Origin: Alcanivorax profundi
Lineage (GTDB): Bacteria > Pseudomonadota > Gammaproteobacteria > Pseudomonadales > Alcanivoracaceae
Length of the DNA stretch: 64,000 bases
Direction: 5' to 3'
NCBI RefSeq assembly: GCF_003597125.1
Contig: NZ_QYYA01000001.1
Location: forward strand, 310,001 to 374,000
Shown: one piece after another, positions 33,488 through 43,258 of the stretch
Position numbering within the stretch: the first letter of the stretch is position 1
Layout: every line of letters begins with the position of its first letter
The notes under the pieces: model-generated
The model's input: the letters and a program-made list of their open reading frames with translations, nothing else
Database searches by the model: none
What the model was told of the DNA's origin: nothing
Program-made: the position numbers and the translations under genes

Positions 33488-33543
33488 TGAGCCATTCCCG
33501 GTTTCATCAGGATGAAAACCGGGACGTTGAGCAGGGCTGCGTG

Positions 33544-33876
33544 TCAGGTACAGTAGCGGCCGTATTGACTGAGGGCCTTGCTGCTGTGCGGGTCCACAAC
33601 ATCGACCCAAACCTGCATGGAATCCTGATTGCGATTGTTCTGCAGGTTGCTGAAGTCACCGGCAATAAAGCTGCCGCTGAGGGTGTCGCCTTCCCTGGGC
33701 GTTGTGCCGTCCAGTTGTTTCACCAGTACCATGCCGCGACTGGAGTTGAGCAGCATGTATTCACAGCTCTGGCTGAGAATTACGGTGGCCTGTTGCTGGT
33801 CTGCCATCACCGGTGTGCTAAACGCCATGCCAAACACGATGGCGGCGCCGGCGAGAGGCATCTTGAATGCTGACAT
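33544..33876 (-). CDS. Small secreted protein
   Basis: A 110-residue protein with a Sec signal (MSAFKMPLAGAAIVFGMAFSTPVMA) and a mature part of about 85 residues with two cysteines (SCEYM and the C-terminal YCT) that could form a disulphide. No known domain is recognised. Confidence 0.6.
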   Translation of the reverse strand: MSAFKMPLAGAAIVFGMAFSTPVMADQQQATVILSQSCEYMLLNSSRGMVLVKQLDGTTPREGDTLSGSFIAGDFSNLQNNRNQDSMQVWVDVVDPHSSKALSQYGRYCT

Positions 33877-34183
33877 AGTGTGCCCTTCCTTGTTGTTGTT
33901 ACCACTACGATACTGACTGTACTGCGAACAGGCGGTCCGTCCTGTTGTGTCATGGCAGTAAAGCTGTAACCCGTATGTAGTGATTTTTTAATGCTCCATC
34001 GGTCCGGATGGTGGCACAGGTGATGGCAAGTCAACATCATCGTTAGGTCTGTTTCTTTTCTAGGGATTAAGTGTGAACGCTTGTCATGGTCATAGGAGTA
34101 AAATCCATGTGCCGGCGGTGATGCCGGTGGCCCTTTCAAGGAGGGGCTGGGTGGCGAATGAGGTGTCGGCGGGGGGGGAGAGA

Positions 34184-35302
34184 ATGCGGTGGTATATGAT
34201 GCCGGCGGTGCTGGTGGCGATGGTTTTGGTATCAATCGCCAATGCCGCGGCACCACAGGCTGATGAATTTATTGGCAATATTGAACAAGGTCGGACGGGG
34301 TCGACTTTGGAGAAAGGGAATGTGGTAGTGGTGCCCATTCCCATGTCCAACCCCACATTGGGCTCGGGTCTGCAGTTGGCTGGCCTCTATCTGCATCCGT
34401 CGCGGGGGGACGGAAAAGGCCCGAATCCCACGACCGGGATTGGCGGCATATACACGGATTCCGACAGCTGGGTTGCCGGGATTTTTCACCAGGATTATCT
34501 CTTTGAGGACCGTTTGAGGGTGTCCGCGGTGGCCGGTGCCGGCTCCTTGAAGCTGGAATACTATGGCTTTGGCGGGGAAGGGGCGTTTGCGGATCGTCCC
34601 TTGGATTACACGCTGGATATGTCAATTGGCTATTTCAGGGCATTGTGGCGCTTGCCCGGGACCGAGCACTGGTTTGCTGGTCCAGCCTTGCTCTATTCAC
34701 AAGGCCGTGTGGAAATGAACTTTCCACAGTTTGAACCCGTTTTGCCTGCGGTAGGCAAAGACATTGCCATGGGAGCCGGCGGTTTGGTTCTCAGCTACGA
34801 CTCCAGGGACAACAACTACTATCCCCGTCGAGGCGCTAATTTCTCCGCATCGTGGTTCGACTTTTCAGATACCTTTGGCAGTGATTTTGACTACGGCAAG
34901 ACACGGTTGTCCTACAGTCAGTACTGGTCTGTCAGTGAAAAACTGGTGCTGGCTGTCAATGGTGAGTCGGAACGCGGCAGTGGTGCGGTGCCATTTTTCA
35001 GTCAGTCCGCCGTCACGGTGCGAGGGTATAACCGCGGCCGTTATATGGATGATGTGGCCATGACCGTCCACCTGGAGGGGCGCTACAAGTTTCATCCGCG
35101 CTGGATGTGGCTGGGATTCTATGATCATGGCTGGATCAGTGAGGCCGCGGACGAGTTGCTTTCGGGGGAGAGCGCCCACAGTACTGGGACCGGACTTCAC
35201 TGGCAGACTACCCGGGACAAGCCTCTGCATCTGGGGCTGGATGTGGCGTTCACTGCGGATAATGACACGGTGTTCTTCATTCAGCTGGGTGAGCGCTTCT
35301 GA
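34184..35302 (+). CDS. Omp85-type outer-membrane barrel without POTRA domains
   Basis: A 372-residue protein with a signal peptide (MPAVLVAMVLVSIANA) and a barrel of the bacterial surface antigen (D15) family. The loop-6 motif appears as VRGYNRGRY (VRGF/Y type) and the chain ends in F. There is no room for a POTRA domain. I start at ATG 34184, behind GGGGAGAGA; frames extending to 34073 contain no ribosome site. Role unknown. Confidence 0.75.
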   Translation: MRWYMMPAVLVAMVLVSIANAAAPQADEFIGNIEQGRTGSTLEKGNVVVVPIPMSNPTLGSGLQLAGLYLHPSRGDGKGPNPTTGIGGIYTDSDSWVAGIFHQDYLFEDRLRVSAVAGAGSLKLEYYGFGGEGAFADRPLDYTLDMSIGYFRALWRLPGTEHWFAGPALLYSQGRVEMNFPQFEPVLPAVGKDIAMGAGGLVLSYDSRDNNYYPRRGANFSASWFDFSDTFGSDFDYGKTRLSYSQYWSVSEKLVLAVNGESERGSGAVPFFSQSAVTVRGYNRGRYMDDVAMTVHLEGRYKFHPRWMWLGFYDHGWISEAADELLSGESAHSTGTGLHWQTTRDKPLHLGLDVAFTADNDTVFFIQLGERF

Positions 35303-35499
35303 CCTGCGTGGAGGGTATGTAAAATTGTCGACAATGGCTGTCTGTGGCCGGCCTTTTTGCTAGCATTGCGCTTTGCGTCTTTCGCCTCCCCGTCGGGAGC
35401 GGAGGGTGTTTGCTGATCTGTGGCCCACAAGGCCGATATCGTTTTGCGCTGCGCCCTGGCTATCGTCACGGCTGCGGTGTGTCCTTAACGGAGGGGACC

Positions 35500-35784
35500 A
35501 TGAAGACTATTCATAAACACCGCCTGAAGGTGTCCAATGATGTGCAGGAGATCCGCCTGCCCGAAGAAGGCAAAGTGCTGCGGGTAGATTATATCCTGCA
35601 GGATGCAGCAATCTGTATGTGGGTGGAAGTGGATGCTGATACGGTTATTGATACTCCCAAAGAAGTCCGTAGCTTCAAGGTATTCAATACCGGTTCCGGG
35701 ATTCCAGACAACGCCAGCTATCTGGGTACCACCATTGACCACATGAAAGCCCAGGCTTATCACGTCTACGAATTGAAGGCCTGA
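35500..35784 (+). CDS. Small conserved-type protein of unknown function
   Basis: A 94-residue soluble protein starting at ATG 35500 after GAGGGG (MKTIHKHRLKVSNDVQEIRL, later GTTIDHMKAQAYHVYELKA). It looks like a compact beta domain. The upstream extension of the frame lacks a ribosome site. No function can be given. Confidence 0.65.
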   Translation: MKTIHKHRLKVSNDVQEIRLPEEGKVLRVDYILQDAAICMWVEVDADTVIDTPKEVRSFKVFNTGSGIPDNASYLGTTIDHMKAQAYHVYELKA

Positions 35785-35909
35785 TCGCGGTCGGGCTGTA
35801 CCTGCAGCCCTCGTCATCGGCGGCGCAAAACGCTAAACTGCGCCGTTTTCACGCGGGTTCAACCGTCAGCTGGTTGCCCCCGCGTTTCGCTGACCAGAAG
35901 AGAGCCGTA

Positions 35910-37026
35910 ATGGAAGTCAATCCGCTGCGTACCCACCTTTCTGACCTGTCTGAGCGTGTCGACGCGCTTAGGGGGTATCTTTGACTACGCTCACAAGAGC
36001 GAACGTCTGATCGAAGTCGAGCGCGAGCTCGAAAATCCGGATGTCTGGAATGACCCCGCCTATGCCCAGGGGCTGGGCAAGGAACGGGCCCAGCTGGAAG
36101 GCGTGGTCAAGACCATCGATGAAGCAACCCAGGGTATTGAAGATGCCGCAGGGTTACTTGATCTGGTGGTTGAAGAGGGCGATGAAGACAGCTTGCCGGA
36201 AGTGGAAAGCGAGCTGGAGCGGCTTGAGAAGATGGTGGGCGATCTGGAATTCCGCCGCATGTTCTCCGGAGAAATGGACGGTTGTTTCGCCTATCTGGAT
36301 ATTCAGGCCGGTTCCGGAGGCACCGAGGCGCAGGACTGGGCCGAAATGATGCTGCGGATGTACCTGCGCTGGGGCGAGGCTCACGGTTTCAAAACCGAGC
36401 TGGTAGAAGCATCGGCCGGCGATGTGGCGGGGATAAAATCCGCTACCATCCGCTTTGAAGGCGAGTATGCCTATGGCTGGTTGCGCACTGAAACCGGTGT
36501 GCACCGGCTGGTGCGCAAGAGTCCGTTTGACTCCGGTGGTCGCCGCCATACGTCTTTCAGTTCGGTATTTGTTTCCCCGGAAGTGGACGACGATATCGAC
36601 ATTGAGATTGATACCGGTAACCTCCGGGTAGATACCTACCGCGCCTCCGGTGCCGGTGGTCAGCACGTTAACCGTACCGATTCCGCAGTGCGATTGACCT
36701 ATCTGTTCAAGGACGACGGTGGCACCGAGCATACCGTGGTGACCCAGTGCCAGAGCGAACGAAGCCAGCACCAGAATAAGGACAAGGCCATGAAAATGTT
36801 GCAGGCCAAGGTCTACGAGCTGGAGATGCAGCGACGTAACGCGGAGAAGCAGGCATTGGAAAACAGCAAGGCGGATATTGGCTGGGGCAGCCAGATTCGC
36901 TCCTACGTGCTGGATGATGCGCGTATCAAGGATTTGCGCACCGGTGTCGAGAACCGCAATACCCAGGCGGTTTTGGACGGCGCGCTGGACCCCTTTATTG
37001 AAGCCTCCCTGAAAGCGGGATTGTAG
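35910..37026 (+). CDS. prfB: Peptide chain release factor 2, with programmed +1 frameshift
   Basis: The first 24 codons run from ATG 35910 ([12 protein letters not shown]) to a TGA at 35982; a +1 shift at CTT-T continues in the frame that ends at 37026, giving about 371 residues. The SPF stop-recognition motif ([15 protein letters not shown]) and GGQ motif ([11 protein letters not shown]) are present. After the GGQ domain the usual short THIPTG segment is replaced by [15 protein letters not shown], about seven residues longer. lysS follows 104 bases downstream, as in E. coli. Confidence 0.96.
35970..35985 (+). promoter_or_regulatory. Programmed +1 frameshift site of prfB
   Basis: AGGGGGTATCTTTGAC contains the internal Shine-Dalgarno-like AGGGGG, the slippery CTT-T and the in-frame TGA followed by C. 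This is the standard RF2 autoregulation site. Confidence 0.97.
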
Positions 37027-37130
37027 TCGGGCGGTCTGGCGTCGGAGCGCTGACGCCGGGCATTTAAGACAGGTTTTGGATTTGCGAACGACGTCAGATG
37101 TCTGGCGTCCGAGCCTTGTAAGGTATGCAC

Positions 37131-38618
37131 ATGGCAGACGAACAGAACACTCCTAACGAAGCGGCAGAAGAGAATCGCCTGATTGCCGAGCGGCGCGCCA
37201 AGCTGAGTGAATTGCGTGAGGCAGGCAATGCCTTCCCGAACCATTTTCGCCGTGATGCTCTCGCGGCTGAGCTGCAGGCGGAATATGGCGAGCTGAGCAA
37301 GGAAGAGCTGGAAGAGAAGGGGATTCAGGTGGCTATTGCGGGCCGCCTGATGCTGGATCGCAAGGCATTCAAGGTGTTGCAGGACATGTCCGGCCGGATC
37401 CAGATTTATGCCAGCAAGGATGTCCAGAAAGACACCAAACACTGGGATCTTGGCGATATTGTCGGCGTCAGAGGAACCCTGTGCAAATCAGGCAAGGGCG
37501 ACCTGTATGTGATGATGGATGAGTATCTTCTGCTCACCAAATCGCTGCGCCCGCTACCGGAAAAACATAAAGGCCTGACCGATACGGAGGCCCGTTACCG
37601 CCAGCGTTATGTAGACCTGATCGTTAACGAAGACAGCCGCCGTACGTTCCAGATCCGCTCAAAAATTGTCGCGGGTATTCGCAATTTCCTGGTCAACAAG
37701 GATTTCGTAGAAGCCGAAACACCGATGCTTCAGGTGATCCCGGGTGGAGCGACGGCACGCCCGTTTATCACTCACCACAACAGTCTGGACCTGGACATGT
37801 ACCTGCGTATCGCGCCGGAACTGTACCTCAAGCGACTGGTGGTGGGCGGTTTTGAAAAGGTCTTCGAGGTGAACCGCAACTTCCGTAACGAAGGGCTGTC
37901 TACCCGGCATAACCCGGAGTTCACCATGCTGGAGTTTTATCAGGCCTATGGTGATTACCACGACCTGATGAACCTGACGGAAGAAATGCTCCGCACCCTG
38001 GCCCAGGATGTACTGGGCACCACCGACATTCCCTACCAGGGGGATGTGTATGACTTTGGTAAACCTTTTGCCCGGATTACGGTATTCGATTCCATTTTGC
38101 ACTTTAATCCTGAGATTGATGCGGCAAAACTGGCTGACCTGGAGGGCGCCCGTGAAATCGCCACCGGTCTGGGAATTCCGTTGAAGGATGGCTACGGACT
38201 CGGCAAGGTACAGATCGAGATTTTTGAAAAGACGGTAGAGCACCGCCTGAAGGATCCAACCTTTATTACCGAGTACCCTACCGAGGTGTCGCCGCTGGCT
38301 CGCCGGATGGACGATAACCCCTTCGTGACCGAGCGTTTTGAGTTCTTCGTGGGCGGCCGTGAGATCGCCAATGGTTTCTCTGAGTTGAATGATGCCGAAG
38401 ATCAGGCAGAGCGTTTCCGTCAGCAGGTAGCAGAGAAAGATGCTGGTGATGACGAAGCCATGTTCTATGATGAGGACTATGTGGTAGCCCTGGAGCATGG
38501 CCTGCCGCCAACCGCCGGTGAAGGGATTGGTATTGACCGGCTGGTAATGTTGTTTACGGACTCGCCTTCCATCCGGGATGTGATTCTGTTCCCGCACATG
38601 CGGCCTCAGGCGCGTTAA
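37131..38618 (+). CDS. lysS: Lysyl-tRNA synthetase, class II
   Basis: A 495-residue class II synthetase: OB-fold anticodon domain ([22 protein letters not shown]) and catalytic core with motif 2 ([21 protein letters not shown]) and motif 3 ([13 protein letters not shown]). ATG 37131 is nine bases after AAGG; an ATG two codons earlier is too close. A GGGGCAC/GTGCCCC hairpin (38632-38650) follows the stop. Confidence 0.97.
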   Translation: MADEQNTPNEAAEENRLIAERRAKLSELREAGNAFPNHFRRDALAAELQAEYGELSKEELEEKGIQVAIAGRLMLDRKAFKVLQDMSGRIQIYASKDVQKDTKHWDLGDIVGVRGTLCKSGKGDLYVMMDEYLLLTKSLRPLPEKHKGLTDTEARYRQRYVDLIVNEDSRRTFQIRSKIVAGIRNFLVNKDFVEAETPMLQVIPGGATARPFITHHNSLDLDMYLRIAPELYLKRLVVGGFEKVFEVNRNFRNEGLSTRHNPEFTMLEFYQAYGDYHDLMNLTEEMLRTLAQDVLGTTDIPYQGDVYDFGKPFARITVFDSILHFNPEIDAAKLADLEGAREIATGLGIPLKDGYGLGKVQIEIFEKTVEHRLKDPTFITEYPTEVSPLARRMDDNPFVTERFEFFVGGREIANGFSELNDAEDQAERFRQQVAEKDAGDDEAMFYDEDYVVALEHGLPPTAGEGIGIDRLVMLFTDSPSIRDVILFPHMRPQAR

Positions 38619-38631
38619 GCACCTGGCTGTT

Positions 38632-38650
38632 GGGGCACGGATTGTGCCCC
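38632..38650 (+). terminator. Hairpin after lysS
   Basis: GGGGCAC-ggatt-GTGCCCC, 14 bases after the lysS stop. The T-run is poor (CTATT), so it may only stabilise the transcript end. Confidence 0.45.
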
Positions 38651-38688
38651 CTATTCGCGTTGTGCGGACGTTGGGAGAGCGACACATG

Positions 38689-38706
38689 ACATCACTGTCG
38701 TGATGT
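38689..38706. promoter_or_regulatory. Palindrome before the TetR gene, probable operator
   Basis: ACATCACTGTCGTGATGT has perfect seven-base arms around TGTC and ends 25 bases before the TetR start, a usual place for an autoregulatory operator. Confidence 0.5.
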
Positions 38707-38731
38707 TTGGGGCTAATAACAAAGGCTGACT

Positions 38732-39406
38732 GTGTCCATGAGTAGTGTAATCCAATATCAGGGTAGAAAAGCCCGTCGTGCCGGCAGCGAACAGCGCCGC
38801 CAGGCCATTCTTGAAGCGGCACTGACCATTATTGTTCAGGACGGCATCCGCGCAGTGCGTCATCGTGCCGTGGCCCGTGAAGCTGAGGTGCCGCTCTCGG
38901 CGACCACCTATTACTTCAAGGATATTTCCGACCTTATTGCTGATACTTTCACGCTGTTTGCCGAACGGGCACTCAAGGAAGTGATCGAGCCCTTCAAGGA
39001 GCAGGCCTTTGCGCTGCTGTCACAATTTTCCAGGGAAAGTCTTTCCAATCCGGAAGATCGTTCGCGACTGGTGACGTTAACGTCACAGATGATGGCGGCG
39101 TTTATTGTGGATGAGCTCACGAACCGTCGTGATCATCTTGTCGCAGAGCAGGCGTTCTTGCAGGAAGCGGTGCTGGACAGCCGACTGCGTGATTTGGCTG
39201 ATTTATACCTCCGCCAGCAATTGGAAGGCCTGATCATTGCCGCTGAGCGATTTGGCAGCGATCAGCCCAAGCTGGATGCGGAGCTGATCCTTTCCACCAT
39301 GGTGACGCTGGAGCAGCGATTACTGGTACACCCTGAGCGCACCTCGCAAGAGTTTGTCGAGTCGCGGATTCACAACCTTTTGAATAAATTGGTTCCTCAT
39401 GGTTGA
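38732..39406 (+). CDS. TetR family regulator
   Basis: A 224-residue TetR protein: N-terminal helix-turn-helix ([41 protein letters not shown]) and an all-helical ligand domain. GTG 38732 is six bases after AAAGG; the ATG two codons later is possible. It overlaps ung by eight bases. The ligand and other targets are unknown. Confidence 0.88.
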   Translation: MSMSSVIQYQGRKARRAGSEQRRQAILEAALTIIVQDGIRAVRHRAVAREAEVPLSATTYYFKDISDLIADTFTLFAERALKEVIEPFKEQAFALLSQFSRESLSNPEDRSRLVTLTSQMMAAFIVDELTNRRDHLVAEQAFLQEAVLDSRLRDLADLYLRQQLEGLIIAAERFGSDQPKLDAELILSTMVTLEQRLLVHPERTSQEFVESRIHNLLNKLVPHG

Positions 39407-40094
39407 TGCTGCCTCTGTTCCGTTGGAGCCAGGCTGGGCACAGCATTTGGGACAAGAATTTCAGCGTCCCTATATGGGCGAGTTACGCCAGTTTCTGGCA
39501 GCGGAAAAACAGGCGGGTAAAACAATTTATCCACCGGGGCAGGATATCTTTAATGCCTTTAACCTGACTCCGTTTGAACGGGTGAAGGTGGTGATACTTG
39601 GCCAAGACCCTTACCACGGCCCGCATCAGGCACATGGCCTGAGCTTCTCTGTACAGAACGGCGTCAAAACGCCTCCTTCGCTGGTGAATATCTACAAGGA
39701 AATTCAACGGGATCTGGGCCATGTGCCGCCGGCCCATGGCAATCTGACTCATTGGGCCGAGCAGGGTGTGCTGCTGCTGAATGCGGTGTTGACGGTTGAG
39801 GCCGGTCAGGCGGCATCCCACCAGAAGCGTGGCTGGGAAACCTTCACCGACCAGGCCGTGGAGCATCTGAATCTTCATCGTGAAGGCCTGGTGTTTCTGT
39901 TGTGGGGTAGCCATGCCCAGAAGAAGGGGCGATTGATTGACCGCGACAAGCACTGCGTGCTCACTGCGCCACACCCTTCTCCGTTGTCTGCGCACCGGGG
40001 CTTTCTGGGGTGTGGGCATTTCTCCCGTGCCAACCAGTACCTGCTTCAGCAGGGGCTGACGCCAATTGATTGGGCGGTGAGTGAGGAAGGTTAA
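39399..40094 (+). CDS. ung: Uracil-DNA glycosylase
   Basis: A 231-residue family 1 uracil-DNA glycosylase. The catalytic water-activating motif GQDPYH is at 68-73 (Asp70), the uracil pocket includes LLLNAVLTV, and the DNA-intercalation loop is [10 protein letters not shown]. It overlaps the TetR stop, so both may be transcribed together. Confidence 0.97.
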   Translation: MVDAASVPLEPGWAQHLGQEFQRPYMGELRQFLAAEKQAGKTIYPPGQDIFNAFNLTPFERVKVVILGQDPYHGPHQAHGLSFSVQNGVKTPPSLVNIYKEIQRDLGHVPPAHGNLTHWAEQGVLLLNAVLTVEAGQAASHQKRGWETFTDQAVEHLNLHREGLVFLLWGSHAQKKGRLIDRDKHCVLTAPHPSPLSAHRGFLGCGHFSRANQYLLQQGLTPIDWAVSEEG

Positions 40095-40223
40095 GCCTTG
40101 CGAACCTTACCGGAAATGATCGCCCCGAGAGCGTGATGACTGTGCGGACTTGGCGGGAGATGTGGATGTCTCCTGACTCGCGCAGTGAATCATTATTCAT
40201 CTAATTGTCCCTTTGGAGTTGTT

Positions 40224-41336
40224 GTGTCTGATTGCGTGCTGTTTTCCGAACTGCCTACGGCCAGTGGTCATGTGATTGCGCGGGCCACACTGAATTCCCC
40301 GAAATCACTGAACGCGCTGAGCCTGGACATGATTCGCCTGCTGGATCAGCAGTTGGATGAATGGGAGCAGCGTGAGGATATTGTGGCGCTCTGGCTGGAC
40401 GGGGCAGGGGGCAAGGCATTCTGTGCCGGGGGCGACATCGTGCAGATGCATCAGTCGATGGTGAAGCATGCCGGCGAGAGCCGTAACCCTGTGATCGAGG
40501 AGTATTTCGCAGCGGAATACGCGCTCGATTATCGCTTGCATACCAGCCGGATCCCGGTGGTGGTGTTTGGCGGTGGCATCGTCATGGGCGGCGGCATGGG
40601 GTTGATGCAGGGCGCCGATTTCCGTCTCGTTACCCCGGCTTCTCGCATGGCCATGCCGGAGATCACCATCGGGCTGTTCCCGGATGTGGGCGGCAGCTGG
40701 TTCCTCAATCGTTTGCCGGGCAAGGCGGGGTTGTTCCTTGGGTTGACCGGGGTGCACATCAATGGGCGTGAGGCGGTGGAAGTGGGCATGGCCGACCGTA
40801 TGGTCGACGATGATGCCGATGCCCTGCTGACGGCTCTGGGCCAACAGACGTTTGCGGGTGATGCCCGCGATAATCATGCGGTGCTGTACCGTTTCTTCCG
40901 CGAGCAGCAGGTCGACATGTCCGGGATGCCTCATCCCCTGATGGATCATATGGCGCAGATCAATCGGTTGTGCGACGGTGAAAGTCTGACGGTGGTGGTT
41001 GAGCAACTGCTGGGCGAGAAGGATCGGGATGCCTGGTTGGACAAGGCGCTGCGCAATCTCGAAAAAGGCTGTCCGCAGACCGCGCATCTGGTGTGGGAGC
41101 AGCTGGCTCGCTCTACGTATTTCTCACTGGCGGAGGTATTCCGCATGGAGTGGTGTCTGGCGGTACAGTGTGCGCTGCACGGTGATTTCCGCGAGGGCGT
41201 GCGTGCCTTGCTGATCGACAAAGATGGCAAGCCGGCTTTCCGTCATCGTCAGGTCGCTGACGTGCCGAGAGCCTATATTGATGGCTTCTTCGAATGCCCG
41301 GCGCCAAAGCACCCGTTGGCAAGTCTGGGTAATTAA
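40224..41336 (+). CDS. Enoyl-CoA hydratase/3-hydroxyisobutyryl-CoA hydrolase family enzyme
   Basis: A 370-residue crotonase-fold protein of the ECH_2 (HIBCH-like) group. The oxyanion-hole segments are KAFCAGGDIVQMHQS and GGIVMGGGMGLMQGADFR, and the catalytic stretch is MPEITIGLFPDVGGSWFLNRL. HIBCH enzymes act in valine breakdown; other acyl-CoA hydrolase or hydratase roles are possible. I start at GTG 40224 after TTGGAG; an earlier in-frame ATG lacks a ribosome site. Confidence 0.85.
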   Translation: MSDCVLFSELPTASGHVIARATLNSPKSLNALSLDMIRLLDQQLDEWEQREDIVALWLDGAGGKAFCAGGDIVQMHQSMVKHAGESRNPVIEEYFAAEYALDYRLHTSRIPVVVFGGGIVMGGGMGLMQGADFRLVTPASRMAMPEITIGLFPDVGGSWFLNRLPGKAGLFLGLTGVHINGREAVEVGMADRMVDDDADALLTALGQQTFAGDARDNHAVLYRFFREQQVDMSGMPHPLMDHMAQINRLCDGESLTVVVEQLLGEKDRDAWLDKALRNLEKGCPQTAHLVWEQLARSTYFSLAEVFRMEWCLAVQCALHGDFREGVRALLIDKDGKPAFRHRQVADVPRAYIDGFFECPAPKHPLASLGN

Positions 41337-41353
41337 TTCATCAGACCTGAACC

Positions 41354-41388
41354 AAACAGGCCGCTCCCGAACCGGGTGTGGCCTGTTT
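41354..41388. terminator. Bidirectional terminator-like hairpin
   Basis: AAACAGGCC and GGCCTGTTT form a perfect nine-base stem around a 17-base loop between convergent genes (ECH-like and ygfZ). The A- and T-ended arms suit termination in both directions. Confidence 0.65.
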
Positions 41389-41435
41389 GCGTTGGGGTGC
41401 CTGAAAAGGTGTTCTGGATGCCTGGCGCTGTGCGG

Positions 41436-42374
41436 TCAGTCCTTCCAGGGCAGGGAGTAGGGCAATGCTGCCAGTCGGCTGTCCAGTGGCTGTTCGTCTT
41501 TGAACAGGGTGCCGTCGGTATCGCGGCGCAGCACGACCAGGGCACTGTAACCGTGAGGGGCGCTGGCGCTACTGACCACTTCGCCTGCGGCTTTGCCGTC
41601 GGCATCGCGTAGTACGTCGCCGGCCTCAAGAGGCCGGTTTGCACTGTAGTCGATCCGTTGCATGCGCTGTTTGAGTTTGCCCTTGAAATGCATCCGGGCG
41701 ACGACTTCCTGGCCGGTGTAGCAGCCTTTTTTGAAGTTGACCCCGCCGGTGACATCGTAATTCAGCACCTGTGGCAGGAACAGGTCTTCCGCGCCGGGGT
41801 AGATTTGCCCTTCGCCGGCTTCGATATCGGCCAGCTTCCAGCCGTTGGCCGTGGTGATGGCGCGCTCGGCCGACAGGGCTGCCCATGCGCTGTCCGCTTG
41901 TGCGGACGGGGTGATGACCAGGGCATGCTCGCTGTGTGGATAGCGTAGCCATAGCCCGTGCTCGGTGGGCTGGCATTGCCCGGGAGCGGGACTCGTGCCC
42001 GGTAGTGCGCCGGCAAGGCCAAATACCACGCAATCCTGGTCAACAGAGAATTCGACTTTGGCGCGCAGGCGGTACTTCATCAGCGCCTTGATGACCGCGT
42101 CCTGCTGCCCGGTGGGGCAGAGCATCAGGTAGTCCTCGCCGTCGCGCACAATGCGAACACTGACCAGCCCGCGACCTTTCAGGCTCAGGTGCATGCCGGT
42201 CAGGTGTGCGCCCTGATCCACCTCGCGCAGGTCGCAGGACAGCTGCCCCTGGAGATAGTGGCCGGCTTCCTCGCCGGAGGCGCGAATCACGGCCAGATGA
42301 TCACAGAGACTCAGATACGGGGATTCGGCATGGTCTGCCAAGGATCTTGCGGCAATAACGTCGGACCAGCTCAT
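41436..42374 (-). CDS. ygfZ: Folate-binding iron-sulphur cluster protein YgfZ
   Basis: A 312-residue GcvT-fold protein with the YgfZ signature KKGCYTGQEVVAR, whose Cys is the key residue. YgfZ supports assembly or repair of some [4Fe-4S] enzymes. I start at the Met of MSWSDVIAARS; 53 residues before it are open but lack a plausible start. It is divergent from sdhE, an arrangement seen in related gammaproteobacteria. Confidence 0.93.
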   Translation of the reverse strand: MSWSDVIAARSLADHAESPYLSLCDHLAVIRASGEEAGHYLQGQLSCDLREVDQGAHLTGMHLSLKGRGLVSVRIVRDGEDYLMLCPTGQQDAVIKALMKYRLRAKVEFSVDQDCVVFGLAGALPGTSPAPGQCQPTEHGLWLRYPHSEHALVITPSAQADSAWAALSAERAITTANGWKLADIEAGEGQIYPGAEDLFLPQVLNYDVTGGVNFKKGCYTGQEVVARMHFKGKLKQRMQRIDYSANRPLEAGDVLRDADGKAAGEVVSSASAPHGYSALVVLRRDTDGTLFKDEQPLDSRLAALPYSLPWKD

Positions 42375-42586
42375 GGGACTCCTCTGAAACGGGCTGACAT
42401 TCAGCGTGACATTCACCGCCCATGATACCTGAATCCTGGTCGTTAGCGTGGGTCGTCGGCATAACAATTTGGTGGGTTGATGGTGTGCTTTGGGAGCTGT
42501 CTGGGCGCGGTGGCGCTGGAGTCCCGGTTTCATGTGCTGGATAATGCGCCCACGGTTTGGACCACTCTGTTATCAGGAAGCCCTTA

Positions 42587-42847
42587 ATGAGCAACGAGGA
42601 TCTTAAACGCAAGTACCGTTGGCAGTGCCGTCGTGGCGCGTCAGAGGTCGAGGTGGTGCTGTATGCCTACCTGGATGACCACTTCGACAGCGAGTCGGCT
42701 GAGCATCAGGCCTGGTTCCCGCGACTGCTGGACTGCCAGGATGCAGACATGTTCGAGTGGTTTACCTATCGCAGTGAACCGGCCGATCAGGAACTGCGGG
42801 ACTATGTCCGCCATGTCCTTGCCCTTGTCTCCTTACGCAAGGATTGA
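42587..42847 (+). CDS. sdhE: Succinate dehydrogenase assembly factor SdhE
   Basis: An 86-residue SdhE (YgfY) protein with the RGxxE-type motif in QCRRGASEVEVVL. SdhE helps attach FAD to succinate dehydrogenase. ATG 42587 begins MSNEDLKRKYRW. The next gene, ygfX, overlaps its 3' end in another frame. Confidence 0.93.
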   Translation: MSNEDLKRKYRWQCRRGASEVEVVLYAYLDDHFDSESAEHQAWFPRLLDCQDADMFEWFTYRSEPADQELRDYVRHVLALVSLRKD

Positions 42848-43211
42848 GCTGTCGGCTTCCCGCTATCCGGCGAGACTCAAGTGGGTGGCGATGGCGGTGA
42901 CTTCGATTCCGATTCTGTTGAGCTCATTGCCTTGGTGGGTATCCGGGGCATTGTTAGCAAGCTTGCCGCTGCTGTTGCAGCGCTGGTGCCCCATGGAAGT
43001 GCGTGCACTGGCGATGCAGGATGGCGCGCTGTGGGTGAGCAACCACCGGAAAGTGCAGCAACAATTGGAGCGACCGGGCAGGGTGTTGAGGCTGGGCCCC
43101 TGGCTGGCGTTGCAAACTCCCAGGGGCTGGTGGCACCTGTTCGAGGATCAGGCGCCTCTTGAGCAGCTTCAGCCCTACTATCAATGGCTCTGGCTGAATC
43201 GCCAGCGCTGA
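42813..43211 (+). CDS. ygfX: YgfX-like membrane protein
   Basis: A 132-residue protein with two adjacent helices (WVAMAVTSIPILLSSLPWW and SGALLASLPLLLQ) and a C-terminal cytoplasmic beta-rich part, the layout of YgfX/CptA, which is encoded after sdhE in many gammaproteobacteria. The start (ATG 42813, or 42804) lies inside sdhE. The family was described as a toxin acting on division proteins in E. coli; that role is not evident here. Confidence 0.8.
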   Translation: MSLPLSPYARIELSASRYPARLKWVAMAVTSIPILLSSLPWWVSGALLASLPLLLQRWCPMEVRALAMQDGALWVSNHRKVQQQLERPGRVLRLGPWLALQTPRGWWHLFEDQAPLEQLQPYYQWLWLNRQR

Positions 43212-43258
43212 GGTTGCTGTGTTTTCTTGCCGCCGGCGTGAGCGACTTTCAGCGCCTG

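Noticed and set aside
35910-35984. prfB as a broken gene (early TGA)
   Set aside because: The TGA lies in the standard RF2 frameshift site AGGGGGTATCTTTGAC, so the stop is programmed and the gene is intact.
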